DNA of 64,000 bases from Calothrix sp. NIES-4101 (GTDB lineage Bacteria; Cyanobacteriota; Cyanobacteriia; Cyanobacteriales; Nostocaceae), in assembly GCA_004296455.1 (NCBI GenBank), contig AP018280.1:3348001-3412000 (forward strand). The letters are read 5' to 3'. Both the position numbers and the translations under genes were made by a program. This document shows positions 18,285-27,493 of this stretch, piece after piece (the stretch's first letter is position 1; the number at the start of each line of letters is the position of its first letter). The notes below the pieces were generated by a model. That model saw nothing but the letters and a program-made list of their open reading frames with translations. It ran no database searches and was not told the origin of the DNA.

Positions 18285-19547
18285 ATGACTTCCACAACTG
18301 CTTCTAGTGGCAATTTTAAGAATTATATTCTGGTGACACTAGCTTATTGGGGATTTACCATCACTGATGGTGCCCTGCGAATGCTGGTGTTACTCTATTT
18401 CAACAATATTGGTTACACTCCCATCCAAATTGCTTCTTTGTTCCTGTTCTACGAGATTTTCGGCATCGTCACCAACTTTCTTGGTGGTTGGATTGGTTCT
18501 CAATTTGGGCTGAAAATAACTCTTTATACTGGCATTGGGCTACAGATTTTTTCTCTAGTCATGCTCTCTTGGTTAAATCCCAGTTGGGCACAGTGGATTG
18601 CTGTAACTTATGTCATGGTGGCGCAGGCATTTTCTGGGATTGCCAAAGACTTAACTAAAATGAGTACCAAAAGTGCCATTCGCTTAGTTGTACCCCAAGA
18701 TGCCCAATCTTCCCTATTTAAATGGGTGGCAATCCTCACAGGTTCCAAGAATGCCCTCAAAGGAGTTGGTTTTTTTGTTGGTAGCGCCTTGCTGGGTGGA
18801 TTTGGCTTTATTAATTCCCTGTGGATTATGGCTACTGGACTATTCTTGATTATGTTTACGGGGATGCTATTACCCAAGGGCATGGGCAAAATCAAGAAAA
18901 AGGTCAAGTTTAGTCAGCTATTTTCTAAAAGTGAAGAAATCAATATTCTCTCGGCGGCACGATTCTTTTTATTTGGTTCGAGAGATGTATGGTTTGTTGT
19001 AGCACTACCAGTATTTTTACGTAGTGCGTTAGGTTGGTCATTTTATCAAGTGGGTGGATTCCTCGCCTGCTGGGTAATTGGTTATGGTATCATCCAATCC
19101 CTTGCACCAACATTGATTAAGCGATTTGGTTCCGGTCGTCCACCGCAAGCAAACACCGTTCAGTTTTGGACATTTATTTTAACAATAGTACCAGCTGCGA
19201 TCGCGATCGGGCTGCAATTAGGTTTACCTGGTAATCTAGTGATAGTTGCTGGTTTAATGCTGTTTGGTGTCGTATTTGCCTTCAATTCCGCAGTTCACTC
19301 ATATTTAGTGCTGGCTTTTACCGATGATGACAAAGTTGCACTCAATGTTGGTTTTTATTACATGGCAAATTCTGGTGGTCGATTAGCTGGTACAGTTTTG
19401 TCAGGTTTAATTTACCAGTTTTATGGCTTAATCGGCTGTTTATGGACATCGATGTTTTTTGTTCTGGCAGCAGCATTAGTAACTTTGAAACTACCAAATC
19501 CAAAACCAAGTAAAAATATTGCCTGGAAAGCTGGAAATAGTGATTAA
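18285..19547 (+). CDS. arsJ: Organoarsenical efflux MFS transporter ArsJ
   Basis: About 420 residues with 11-12 hydrophobic segments of the major facilitator type. It begins MTSTTASSGNFKNYILVTL, and the segment ITDGALRMLVLLYFNNIGYT is characteristic of ArsJ. The ATG at 18285 is preferred over the TTG at 18273. The protein exports 1-arseno-3-phosphoglycerate made by the neighbouring GAPDH; this is family knowledge. The 80-bp spacer upstream contains CATCTCCC-type short repeats. It is followed after only 15 bp by acr3, which supports one transcript. Confidence 0.88.
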   Translation: MTSTTASSGNFKNYILVTLAYWGFTITDGALRMLVLLYFNNIGYTPIQIASLFLFYEIFGIVTNFLGGWIGSQFGLKITLYTGIGLQIFSLVMLSWLNPSWAQWIAVTYVMVAQAFSGIAKDLTKMSTKSAIRLVVPQDAQSSLFKWVAILTGSKNALKGVGFFVGSALLGGFGFINSLWIMATGLFLIMFTGMLLPKGMGKIKKKVKFSQLFSKSEEINILSAARFFLFGSRDVWFVVALPVFLRSALGWSFYQVGGFLACWVIGYGIIQSLAPTLIKRFGSGRPPQANTVQFWTFILTIVPAAIAIGLQLGLPGNLVIVAGLMLFGVVFAFNSAVHSYLVLAFTDDDKVALNVGFYYMANSGGRLAGTVLSGLIYQFYGLIGCLWTSMFFVLAAALVTLKLPNPKPSKNIAWKAGNSD

Positions 19548-19562
19548 AAAACTGAGGTTTCT

Positions 19563-20627
19563 ATGAGAAAATCGACCTCAAAACAATTATCCTTTCTCGA
19601 TCGCTTCCTCACCTTGTGGATTTTTCTGGCAATGGCGATTGGGGTTAGTCTGGGCTATTTTTTCCCTGGAGTAGAAACATTTATTAATCAGTTTCAAGTA
19701 GGAACAACAAACATCCCCATTGCGATTGGTTTAATTTTAATGATGTATCCACCTCTAGCAAAGGTACGATACGAAGAATTAGGGGATGTATTTCGTAATA
19801 GAAAAATTCTCGCTTTGTCTCTAGTACAGACTTGGGTGATTGCTCCAGTGGTGATGTTTATACTTGCCATTATTTTTCTACGTGATTACCCAGAATATAT
19901 GACTGGATTAATCATGGTGGGAATAGCTCCTTGTATTGCAATGGTAATTGTATGGAGTGAACTAGCGAAAGGAGATAGTCAACTTACGGCTGGACTGGTG
20001 GCTGTAAACAGTATTTTTCAAGTTCTCTTTTACAGTGTCTATGCCTGGTTTTTCATATCTGTTTTACCGCCTTTATTTGGCTTAAAAGGAAGTGTGGTTA
20101 ATATTGCGATTGGGGAAGTTGCCCAAAGCGTTTTTATCTATTTAGGTATTCCTTTTCTATCTGGATTTATCACTCGCGTTCTTTTAGTCAGAGCTAAGGG
20201 GAAGTCTTGGTATCACAATGAATTTATTCCTAAAATTAGTCCAATTACTCTAATTGCACTACTATTCACCATCGTGGTGATGTTTAGCTTAAAGGGCAAT
20301 TTAATTGTTCAGATTCCCATGGATGTTGTGCGAATAGCAATTCCGCTAATCATCTATTTTCTATTAATGTTTTTGGTTAGTTTTTACATAGCTTGGAGAA
20401 TTAAAGCCAACTATACACAAGCTGCAAGCATAGCATTTACAGCAGCTGGTAATAACTTTGAGTTAGCGATCGCTGTGAGTATTTCTGTATTTGGAATTAA
20501 TTCGGGTGCTGCGTTTGCTGCTGTAATTGGACCTTTAGTAGAAGTTCCGGTTTTAATTAGCTTGGTTAGTCTCGCTTTTTGGTTCAAAAAGCATTTTTTC
20601 AAAGCATCAGAGCTAGATTCTCTGTAA
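19563..20627 (+). CDS. acr3: Arsenite efflux permease, ACR3 family
   Basis: A 354-residue membrane protein with about 10 hydrophobic segments. The conserved cysteine of the ACR3 family is present in [13 protein letters not shown] (Cys124). The essential glutamate lies in [12 protein letters not shown] (Glu327), and [12 protein letters not shown] is a further family signature. It exports As(OH)3 by proton exchange across the plasma membrane. No ArsA-like ATPase, ArsC reductase or ArsM gene is visible in the window, so arsenate reduction must be encoded elsewhere or bypassed by the GAPDH-ArsJ route. A weak AT-rich terminator follows at 20634. Confidence 0.9.
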   Translation: MRKSTSKQLSFLDRFLTLWIFLAMAIGVSLGYFFPGVETFINQFQVGTTNIPIAIGLILMMYPPLAKVRYEELGDVFRNRKILALSLVQTWVIAPVVMFILAIIFLRDYPEYMTGLIMVGIAPCIAMVIVWSELAKGDSQLTAGLVAVNSIFQVLFYSVYAWFFISVLPPLFGLKGSVVNIAIGEVAQSVFIYLGIPFLSGFITRVLLVRAKGKSWYHNEFIPKISPITLIALLFTIVVMFSLKGNLIVQIPMDVVRIAIPLIIYFLLMFLVSFYIAWRIKANYTQAASIAFTAAGNNFELAIAVSISVFGINSGAAFAAVIGPLVEVPVLISLVSLAFWFKKHFFKASELDSL

Positions 20628-20633
20628 TCAATT

Positions 20634-20656
20634 AGATTTTTTATAAAATCTTTTAT
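20634..20656 (+). terminator. Weak terminator after acr3
   Basis: AGATTTT (20634-20640), loop TTAT, AAAATCT (20645-20651), then TTTATC. The stem has only one G-C pair near each end, so it is weak. Confidence 0.4.
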
Positions 20657-20926
20657 CAATCAAAATTCAGGAGTTAAGAGGCAGAATATAGTTTAGAAAC
20701 TAACTATCCTCTGCCCCCACTAACTACTAACCGTTTGAATCGAAGTACCTGTAATGTTGATGCTAGTCAAGTTTTACAGATGCACAGCACTATGGTTTCC
20801 ACAGGAACGATAAAAGGCTAACCATTTTAATAGAATACTTGAACAGTAACAAGTGAAAAAAATCACTTGACCTTTATTAACTAATCGAATAACGTAGGCG
20901 ATTAGGTTTATTTATTCAAGAAAAAT

Positions 20927-21298
20927 ATGAATAAGAAATTCATTCTCTCTCTGCTTTCGAGTTCGACTATTTTCACTTCATTGATGTCAACTTTAGCTAT
21001 TATTAATCCTGCCCATGCAATGGAACAGAAATTAATCCACACGCAAGATAATAGCACCTGTATTACTAATCCCCATGGTGGTCATAATTTTATCTGTATT
21101 CGCGATACGGAACGAAGTCCAGATGCAAAACCGATAACTTCTGCAACTATTGCTCAAGGGAAATCGGATATCAATGTAGCAATGCTGGATTTTACGGAAG
21201 AAGAAAGCGATGCGGCAATTAAATTATTTGGTTGTGATTGTCCTTTGTGTATGAATTCTTTACGTCAATTGCGCGGTACTGGAAATTTGGTTTATTAG
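20927..21298 (+). CDS. Small secreted protein with paired cysteine motifs
   Basis: A 123-residue protein with a clear signal peptide (MNKKFILSLLSSSTIF through NPAHA, cleavage near residue 31). The mature part has two Cys groups: STCITNPHGGHNFICIRD and, near the C-terminus, FGCDCPLCMNSLRQL (C-x-C-x2-C). His residues lie between the first pair. This suggests metal binding or disulfides, but I do not recognise a named family. It is 300 bp after acr3 on the same strand, with a weak terminator between, so a link to arsenic is possible but unproven. Confidence 0.65.
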   Translation: MNKKFILSLLSSSTIFTSLMSTLAIINPAHAMEQKLIHTQDNSTCITNPHGGHNFICIRDTERSPDAKPITSATIAQGKSDINVAMLDFTEEESDAAIKLFGCDCPLCMNSLRQLRGTGNLVY

Positions 21299-21329
21299 TG
21301 AATTTATATCCCCAACTAACTAAATATAT

Positions 21330-21360
21330 AAAAATAGAGACGTTATATCTAACGTCTCTA
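21330..21360 (-). terminator. Terminator of ilvB built from a dispersed palindrome
   Basis: AGAGACGTTA (21336-21345), loop TATC, TAACGTCTCT (21350-21359). On the minus strand it is followed by ATTTTTATAT. The same GTAGAGACGTTA-type palindrome occurs at 42799 behind gltX. Confidence 0.7.
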
Positions 21361-21405
21361 CGCGTCTCTAAGTTCATGAAGTAAATGAACAAAAATATCT
21401 AAAAA

Positions 21406-23289
21406 TTATAATTTTGTCCCACACTCAGGACAGAAATTATTACTTGGTAGATTCTTGGCACTGCAATTACTACAATAAACAACTTCCAAATCAGCTTTTG
21501 GTGCTTGTTTCGGCAAACCAATCATTTGGGCATTACTCTTACCTGGTGCAACCATTGGATAACAGTTCTCATCCTTGGTGACGCGAATATCCATGACAAC
21601 GGGTCCATCATGCGCTAACATTTCTGCGATCGCATCTGCTAATTCTTCCCGCTTCTCGACTACCATACCCTTGATACCATATGCCTGACAAAGCAATTTA
21701 ATATCTGGCATTCCCACTTCCATATTCGAGGAAGAATAACGTTCGCCGTAAAATGCTTGCTGCCACTGCCTTACCATCCCCTGCCAGCCGTTGTTTAAAA
21801 TCATTGTCTTGACTTTTAAACCATACTGTGATAGAGTACCCAATTCCTGTAGGCACATTTGGAAACTAGCATCACCACTAATACAAACCACATTTTCCTC
21901 AGGGAATGCAGCTTGTGCGCCGATGGCGGCGGGGACACCAAAACCCATTGTTCCCAAGCCAGCGCTGGAAATCCAGCGACGGGGGCCATTTTTGAGGAAT
22001 TGGGCTGCCCACATTTGATGCTGTCCAACATCAGTGGTGTAGAAAGCATTGGGTGCTTGATGAGCGACTTCAACGATTGCTTCCTGGGGAGAAATACTGT
22101 CAGGATAATGGGATGGAACAAGGGGATATTCTTCCTTCCAACGGTTAATTAAATGTAACCATTCCTCTGTTTGTTTGGCAGATTCCTTAACTCCGTCTTC
22201 CTTGCATCGCTTCAGCATGTCTTTTAAAACTTTGCGGACATCACCAACGATGGGAACCTCAGGAACCCGATTTTTTCCAACTTCTGCGGGGTCAATATCT
22301 ATATGTATGACCTTAGCACGGGAAGCGAATTCATCCAGTTTACCCGTAACGCGGTCATCAAATCTGGCTCCAACGCAAATTAATAAATCGCAGTCGGTGA
22401 CAGCAAAGTTGGCGTAAGCCGTACCATGCATTCCCAACATACCTAGCGCAAGAGGATGATGCTCGTCAAAAGCACCAATACCCATCAAAGTGGTGGTGAC
22501 GGGAATGTTGAATAATTCAGCTAAGTGTTTAACTTCCTCATGTGCCGCCGATGCGATCGCGCCTCCGCCAACATACAATAATGGGCGACGACTTTCTCTA
22601 ATTAAGCTAATTGCGGCATTGATTTGCCGGGGGTTTCCCTTCACCGTGGGACGATATCCAGGCAACTTCACCTTACCGGGTTCTACAGGAATATAATCAA
22701 ATTCTTCCAGTGCCACGTCCTTGGGTACATCAATTAATACAGGTCCAGGTCTACCTGTGCTAGCAATGTAAAACGCTTCAGCAACAATCCGGGCAATATC
22801 TGCGGTATCACGGATGATGTAGGAATGTTTGACTATTGGTAAGGTAATCCCGTAAATATCGGTTTCTTGAAACGCATCAGTACCAATTGCCGGTCGAGGT
22901 ACTTGTCCTGTGACAATCACCATCGGGATTGAATCCATATAGGCGGTGGCAATACCCGTTACCAAATTTGTCGCCCCTGGCCCCGAAGTGCCAAAACACA
23001 CACCAACTTTGCCAGTTGCACGGGCATAACCATCAGCCGCATGGGCTGCACCTTGCTCGTGTCTAACAAGAATGTGCTTCATCGGACTTCCTGATGATTC
23101 GACTTTGTACAAATCATCATAAATCGGTAGAATTGCACCGCCAGGATAGCCGAAAATATATTCAACACCGTGGCGTTGCAAACTATCAAGTAATGCAAAA
23201 CCGCCAGATGCACGTTGCGGTTTCATAACAGCCTTAGAAATCGAAACAATACTCGACTGAGATAACTCTTGGGTTGGGACAGGACTCAT
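21406..23289 (-). CDS. ilvB: Acetolactate synthase large subunit with C-terminal zinc ribbon
   Basis: A thiamine-diphosphate enzyme condensing pyruvate with pyruvate or 2-ketobutyrate, the first common step of branched-chain amino acid synthesis. Visible are the N-terminal TPP domain with [19 protein letters not shown] and [18 protein letters not shown] (catalytic Glu), the FAD/central domain, and the TPP-binding motif from GDASF to NNGW. Numbering from the GTG at 23307, the protein has 633 residues. The last 25 carry C612-x2-C615 and C626-x2-C629, a zinc ribbon absent from the usual enzyme of 570-600 residues. The ATG at 23289 is preferred as start over that GTG. The regulatory subunit ilvN is not nearby. 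A palindromic terminator follows. Confidence 0.92.
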   Translation of the reverse strand: MSPVPTQELSQSSIVSISKAVMKPQRASGGFALLDSLQRHGVEYIFGYPGGAILPIYDDLYKVESSGSPMKHILVRHEQGAAHAADGYARATGKVGVCFGTSGPGATNLVTGIATAYMDSIPMVIVTGQVPRPAIGTDAFQETDIYGITLPIVKHSYIIRDTADIARIVAEAFYIASTGRPGPVLIDVPKDVALEEFDYIPVEPGKVKLPGYRPTVKGNPRQINAAISLIRESRRPLLYVGGGAIASAAHEEVKHLAELFNIPVTTTLMGIGAFDEHHPLALGMLGMHGTAYANFAVTDCDLLICVGARFDDRVTGKLDEFASRAKVIHIDIDPAEVGKNRVPEVPIVGDVRKVLKDMLKRCKEDGVKESAKQTEEWLHLINRWKEEYPLVPSHYPDSISPQEAIVEVAHQAPNAFYTTDVGQHQMWAAQFLKNGPRRWISSAGLGTMGFGVPAAIGAQAAFPEENVVCISGDASFQMCLQELGTLSQYGLKVKTMILNNGWQGMVRQWQQAFYGERYSSSNMEVGMPDIKLLCQAYGIKGMVVEKREELADAIAEMLAHDGPVVMDIRVTKDENCYPMVAPGKSNAQMIGLPKQAPKADLEVVYCSNCSAKNLPSNNFCPECGTKL

Positions 23290-23706
23290 GGGGGAACGCG
23301 AGCGCACAGTTAAACCTCACGCAATAGCTAAACTAACTCTGATTTTTTGTATATTAGACTTCACTCTAATACTTTTTGTGTGCTATTTGCCAATTTTGGA
23401 AACAACATTTTAATCGCCTTAGCCGCTACTGGCGATCGCGTTAGTCGAGGATAAACCAGGTGGTACAACTGTGTGGCATTGGAAAAGTTCGCAATTTTCT
23501 TGCTACTCTAATTTTAGAACATACAAAAATGATTTTTATTATATTTCATATCTGTACCAAAAATTATTGTCGTTGCTGGTTCATATGTGGCTACAGATGC
23601 GAGAGCCGGTAAGGGATTCCCAAGCCAGCACAAGGTTACAAAATCGAAATCTGGGGTTTAATTTACTTCTGCTAAACTCTTAAATAAAGGCACGAGGAAA
23701 GGTTCC
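23290..23706. other. Divergent intergenic region, about 415 bp
   Basis: Upstream regions of ilvB (minus) and the Uma2 gene (plus). One HIP1-like site is seen. No leader peptide or riboswitch could be recognised, and a 70-codon plus-strand frame within it is not supported. Confidence 0.5.
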
Positions 23707-24270
23707 ATGAATACTGTTGTGCTTAATCTAGAACCGATCGCTCATTTAACTGATGAGCAATTTTATCAGTTGTGTATTGCCAATAGGGATTTAAGCCTGG
23801 AGATGAGTGCAGCAGGAGAATTAATTATTGTGCCACCAGTAGGAGGAGAAAGCGGAAATCAGGAAGCTGGACTAATTACCGACTTAGAAATCTGGAATCG
23901 TCAAGCTAAGTTAGGAAAAGTTTTTAGTTCTTCAACTATCTTTATCCTGCCAAATGGTGCAAAACGCTCCCCTGATGCTGCTTGGGTAAAGTTGGAGAGG
24001 TGGGAAGCTTTAACACTAGAACAGCGAAAAAAGTTTCCCCCACTTGTACCCGATTTTGTAATTGAACTGCGTTCCGAAACAGACAGGCTTGCACCTATTC
24101 AAAGCAAAATGCAGGAATATGTAGAAAATGGTTTGCGTTTGGGTTGGCTAATTAATCCTCAAGATCAGCAAGTAGAAATTTACCGACTCGAACAAGCTGT
24201 AGAAGTTATGCAAATACCAGCGATTCTTTCTGGAGAAGATATATTACCTGGATTTGAATTACAAATATAG
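23707..24270 (+). CDS. Uma2 family endonuclease (DUF820)
   Basis: A 187-residue member of the restriction-endonuclease-like Uma2 family, which is greatly expanded in cyanobacteria. The segments GNQEAGLITDLEIWN, RSPDAAWVKLERWE, PDFVIELRSETD and LRLGWLINPQDQQVEIYR give the PD-(D/E)xK-like core: the Asp of SPDAAW and the Glu of VIELRS. GAGGAAAGG lies before the ATG. Biological roles of Uma2 proteins are largely unknown; nuclease activity is predicted from the fold. It stands as a single gene between ilvB and a CHAT protein gene. Confidence 0.87.
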   Translation: MNTVVLNLEPIAHLTDEQFYQLCIANRDLSLEMSAAGELIIVPPVGGESGNQEAGLITDLEIWNRQAKLGKVFSSSTIFILPNGAKRSPDAAWVKLERWEALTLEQRKKFPPLVPDFVIELRSETDRLAPIQSKMQEYVENGLRLGWLINPQDQQVEIYRLEQAVEVMQIPAILSGEDILPGFELQI

Positions 24271-24329
24271 GTAGACTTACTTTGTTTTTGAGATTTTAAC
24301 TGGCTAAATAATCTCGCTCTTTTAAGAAT

Positions 24330-24435
24330 GGTACAGTGACGAGGGGACGCGGGGATGACGGGACGCGGGGACAAATATGTATATAGAGGAATAGAAAATT
24401 TTATTTTTCTCCCCCATCTCCCCATCTCCCCAACC
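24330..24435. repeat. Short G-rich and CATCTCCC repeats
   Basis: GACGAGGGGACGCGGGG-type repeats near 24338-24372 and CCCCCATCTCCCCATCTCCC near 24413-24432. The same motifs occur at 10258, 18233 and 60964. Confidence 0.6.
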
Positions 24436-24440
24436 CCACA

Positions 24441-26651
24441 CTAAAGCCACTCACCTTGAAGTGTAAAAGCAGCCCAATAAAAAGGACTGCGGAATTCTGG
24501 ATTTAACCACAGTTTACGTTGTGCCTCCCGCAAGGCGGCAGTTGGTGTTTTATTTTGCTGCAACATCTCTTGATAAAATTCCTGCATCAATACCGATGTT
24601 CCTTCGTCATTTACATTCCACAGAGAAACTACAACTCGCGCCGCACCTGCATACATTAATCCGCGTGTCAATCCCACTAAACCTTCACCATTGACATCTT
24701 TACCAAGTCCGGTTTCGCAGGCACTTAACACAACTAAGTCGGCGGGATAATTAATATTCCATATATCTTCTAAACGTAAAAAACCTGGTATTGAGTCGCC
24801 CTGGCGATCGAATAAAGAAAGTACAATTCCCGATAATTCAGGTTTGTCGTAATTTACAAAACCGTGGGTGGCAAAATGGAGAATGCGGAATTGGTCGAGG
24901 CTATTGCTGGTTGCCGAATTGAAATTAGCATCAAAACCGATCGCTTGCTGGCGACTTGCTGTCGGTACTAGTTTTAAAATAGCTTCTGCTTCTGTGATGG
25001 TACCGGGGAGACGAGTGAAACCTCTTGAAGGTTGATTTCTGATTAAAGTTTCGATTTGCGATCGCTCAACTTGTTCCATCTCTGACATGTCAGTTGTCAA
25101 TTTTGCAACTATGGGATTGAGTTGTTTATTTTGCTTTTGAGCTGCAACCCTTTCGTCGTTGGGACTGTAAACTGGATCGGCAAACACGGCTAATTTTTTG
25201 GGTGCGGGTTTGCGGTTTGCGAGTTTTTGGCGTTGGATAGCGGTGGCTGATGCGGAGGGTAAATTGACTATTTCATGGTTAAGCATTAATGGTTGGTAAT
25301 TGAGTTCTCCTTGCGTTTGAGGAGTTTGGTTAACATCAGGTAATGCTGCAAAGGGAATGTCTTGTAATGCACCATCGGCAACAATTACTAATCGTTTTCC
25401 TGGCAATTTCTTAGCCACAGGTGCCAGAATTATTTGACTCAATTCATTTGCTGATTGAATCACTTCGGGAGGTAATTCATGGGGAGTTTGAATCCCACCT
25501 CGAAATTTTTGTGCAGTATCTTCAATTTGTTTACGTCCCGGGAGTTGATAACTGGAGATGGAATTGGCTGTAATTGCCCAGAGGTAGCTATTTTTTTGAT
25601 CTAAAGAATAATGTAGTAGTAGAGTATTTTTGTCCAGTAGTTTTTGGATTTGCGGTAATTTGAGGATATCTCGGTTGGGTTTGGGATTGATGACTTTTTC
25701 ACGATCAGGATTTTGCGCGTGAATTTTGGCAGCAATACGATCTTGTTGTTTAATAATGTTTTTTATTTCTTTTTGGGTTGCTGCAATTAGTTGAGTGGGT
25801 TGTTGGGGTTGATTTAAGTAATGAGATAATATCTTTTCTTTCTCATTGTATTTTTCTTGCCAACGTTCTTCTTCCTTGAGTAAATTAGGGTCAATTCCCT
25901 TACACAGATTGGCTTTAGCGTCCCGTAAAAGTTCAATTAAACCCCTGGCGCGGGAACGTTCGGCGATGTGAAGTGCTTGTGCGTCATAACCTTGCTTAGG
26001 GTTTTGTTTATGCAACTGCATCAACAAGTCAATATAAAACTTGTAGTAACCTTGAACCGAGGCAAAGTAGGCACTACGTTGGTCTAAATTAGTATAATTT
26101 TTGCGTAAATCTTCAATAATTGCGATCGCGGCTTTAATCCGTTTCTGGGATTTATCTAAATTTCCCTGACTACGTTCTAATGAGGCAATATTTCCAAGGG
26201 TGGTGACTTGTCCGTTTCTATCCCTAATTGCTCGACGTAATTTGAGTGCTTGGTTGTAAGCTTCTAGAGCTTTGCTAGTTTCTCCCAAATCTGAGTAAGC
26301 TTGTCCAATACCGCTCAGTGCAACACTTTGGGATGATTTATCTCCTACTTTTTGCCATAACTGCCAAGCTGTTTCATATTTGGTAATTGCTTGTCGCAGC
26401 AATCTAGGGGACTGTTGCCGACTTTGCTGATATAGAGCTAATCCTGCTTCTAATGCTTGTTTTGCTGCTGGACTTGTGACGTTTTCTTGTGGGATTTTGA
26501 TCTCTTCTGGTGCAATTCTGAGTTCAGAAAACGTAGTTTTGATGCGTACAGAATGAAATGAAAATACTATACCCAATAAAATAATTAAGGCGTAAAGACT
26601 ATATTTAGGTCGTAAATATTGCCAAAATTTGAGTTTATTTTTAACTTTCAT
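24441..26651 (-). CDS. CHAT domain protein with N-terminal TPRs
   Basis: 736 residues. An N-terminal hydrophobic segment (about 12-30) precedes tetratricopeptide repeats (about 60-165), a helical middle part and a C-terminal CHAT (caspase HetF associated with TPRs) peptidase domain. The catalytic dyad is His596 in HFATHGF and Cys645 in LSACETGLG; both are present. CHAT proteases are cysteine peptidases. In heterocystous cyanobacteria HetF is one member, but this protein is not assigned to HetF. The membrane segment suggests an anchored protease or a secreted form. It reads away from the large pentapeptide/TPR gene at 27.5 kb, with an 840-bp spacer. Confidence 0.87.
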   Translation of the reverse strand: MKVKNKLKFWQYLRPKYSLYALIILLGIVFSFHSVRIKTTFSELRIAPEEIKIPQENVTSPAAKQALEAGLALYQQSRQQSPRLLRQAITKYETAWQLWQKVGDKSSQSVALSGIGQAYSDLGETSKALEAYNQALKLRRAIRDRNGQVTTLGNIASLERSQGNLDKSQKRIKAAIAIIEDLRKNYTNLDQRSAYFASVQGYYKFYIDLLMQLHKQNPKQGYDAQALHIAERSRARGLIELLRDAKANLCKGIDPNLLKEEERWQEKYNEKEKILSHYLNQPQQPTQLIAATQKEIKNIIKQQDRIAAKIHAQNPDREKVINPKPNRDILKLPQIQKLLDKNTLLLHYSLDQKNSYLWAITANSISSYQLPGRKQIEDTAQKFRGGIQTPHELPPEVIQSANELSQIILAPVAKKLPGKRLVIVADGALQDIPFAALPDVNQTPQTQGELNYQPLMLNHEIVNLPSASATAIQRQKLANRKPAPKKLAVFADPVYSPNDERVAAQKQNKQLNPIVAKLTTDMSEMEQVERSQIETLIRNQPSRGFTRLPGTITEAEAILKLVPTASRQQAIGFDANFNSATSNSLDQFRILHFATHGFVNYDKPELSGIVLSLFDRQGDSIPGFLRLEDIWNINYPADLVVLSACETGLGKDVNGEGLVGLTRGLMYAGAARVVVSLWNVNDEGTSVLMQEFYQEMLQQNKTPTAALREAQRKLWLNPEFRSPFYWAAFTLQGEWL

Positions 26652-27493
26652 AACTTTCTACCTCATAGATTATGAAGTAATCTTATATACTTTTCTATTT
26701 CAGCTAATGCTTGTCAAGCATGTTATCTTCTATACTTTAAATGCTGACAAATGAGTTATTTAAATTTTCTTTCCCTAATTTTCTCCTGATATAGATTCAA
26801 ATAAATATAGTATCTTTCCGCAAAATTACTTGTTTTTTTTTCTAATTAACTTTACAACTTGCTTGTTTAGGGGAAAATGTGGGATATGGGGAAATAGCAA
26901 GCAAATAAGTTTTCTTGAAAAAAAGATATTTAGTTACATTCCACATCTATCTAAAGTAGGGTTTTAGAGAACATTTGCTCCTGCAATTAGCTGCAATCAT
27001 ATCTATTTCTGACGTGTCAAAGCTGATGCAGTTTTCCTCAAAATCTTGGGAAATCTACTCTATACGTAAATATTGATCTAAATTTGTTTTTTATTCTGAT
27101 ATTTGTGAATCAAGCCTGAGAAAATATGTGTTACTTAGTAATAATAAACACATTAATTTTCTTTGCTCAAAAAAATAACAGACGGTGAGACGGAGATTTA
27201 TTTTATGTGTTGCTAGATTTTGGAGAAACGGCATGAGTCATGTAAATACTGGTTTGCGATCGCAAATTCCTACTTGGCATGGAAGTACGATTTAATGATC
27301 GTAAATCAATTTTCTCAATTAAATTAAAATGATTACTGGGTAAAATATATTACCTAAATTGCATAATTTCAGGAACACATACAAATAAATCAATATCTAT
27401 TCAAAAATAGGGATATTTAGAGCTATTGCTCAGTTTATCTTCGGTTTGGGTAAATATATACCCTATTTCACAACTTTACAGACACAAGAACAG
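26652..27493. other. Long intergenic region, about 840 bp
   Basis: AT-rich divergent spacer between the CHAT gene and the pentapeptide/TPR gene. A 20-codon frame (ATG at 27232) follows GGAGAAACGGC, a plausible SD, but is too short to call. One HIP1 site lies near 27257. No RNA gene is recognised. Confidence 0.45.

Noticed and set aside
27232-27294. 20-codon frame with SD in the long spacer before the pentapeptide/TPR gene
   Set aside because: Too short to support without conservation, and no stop-linked regulatory structure is visible.
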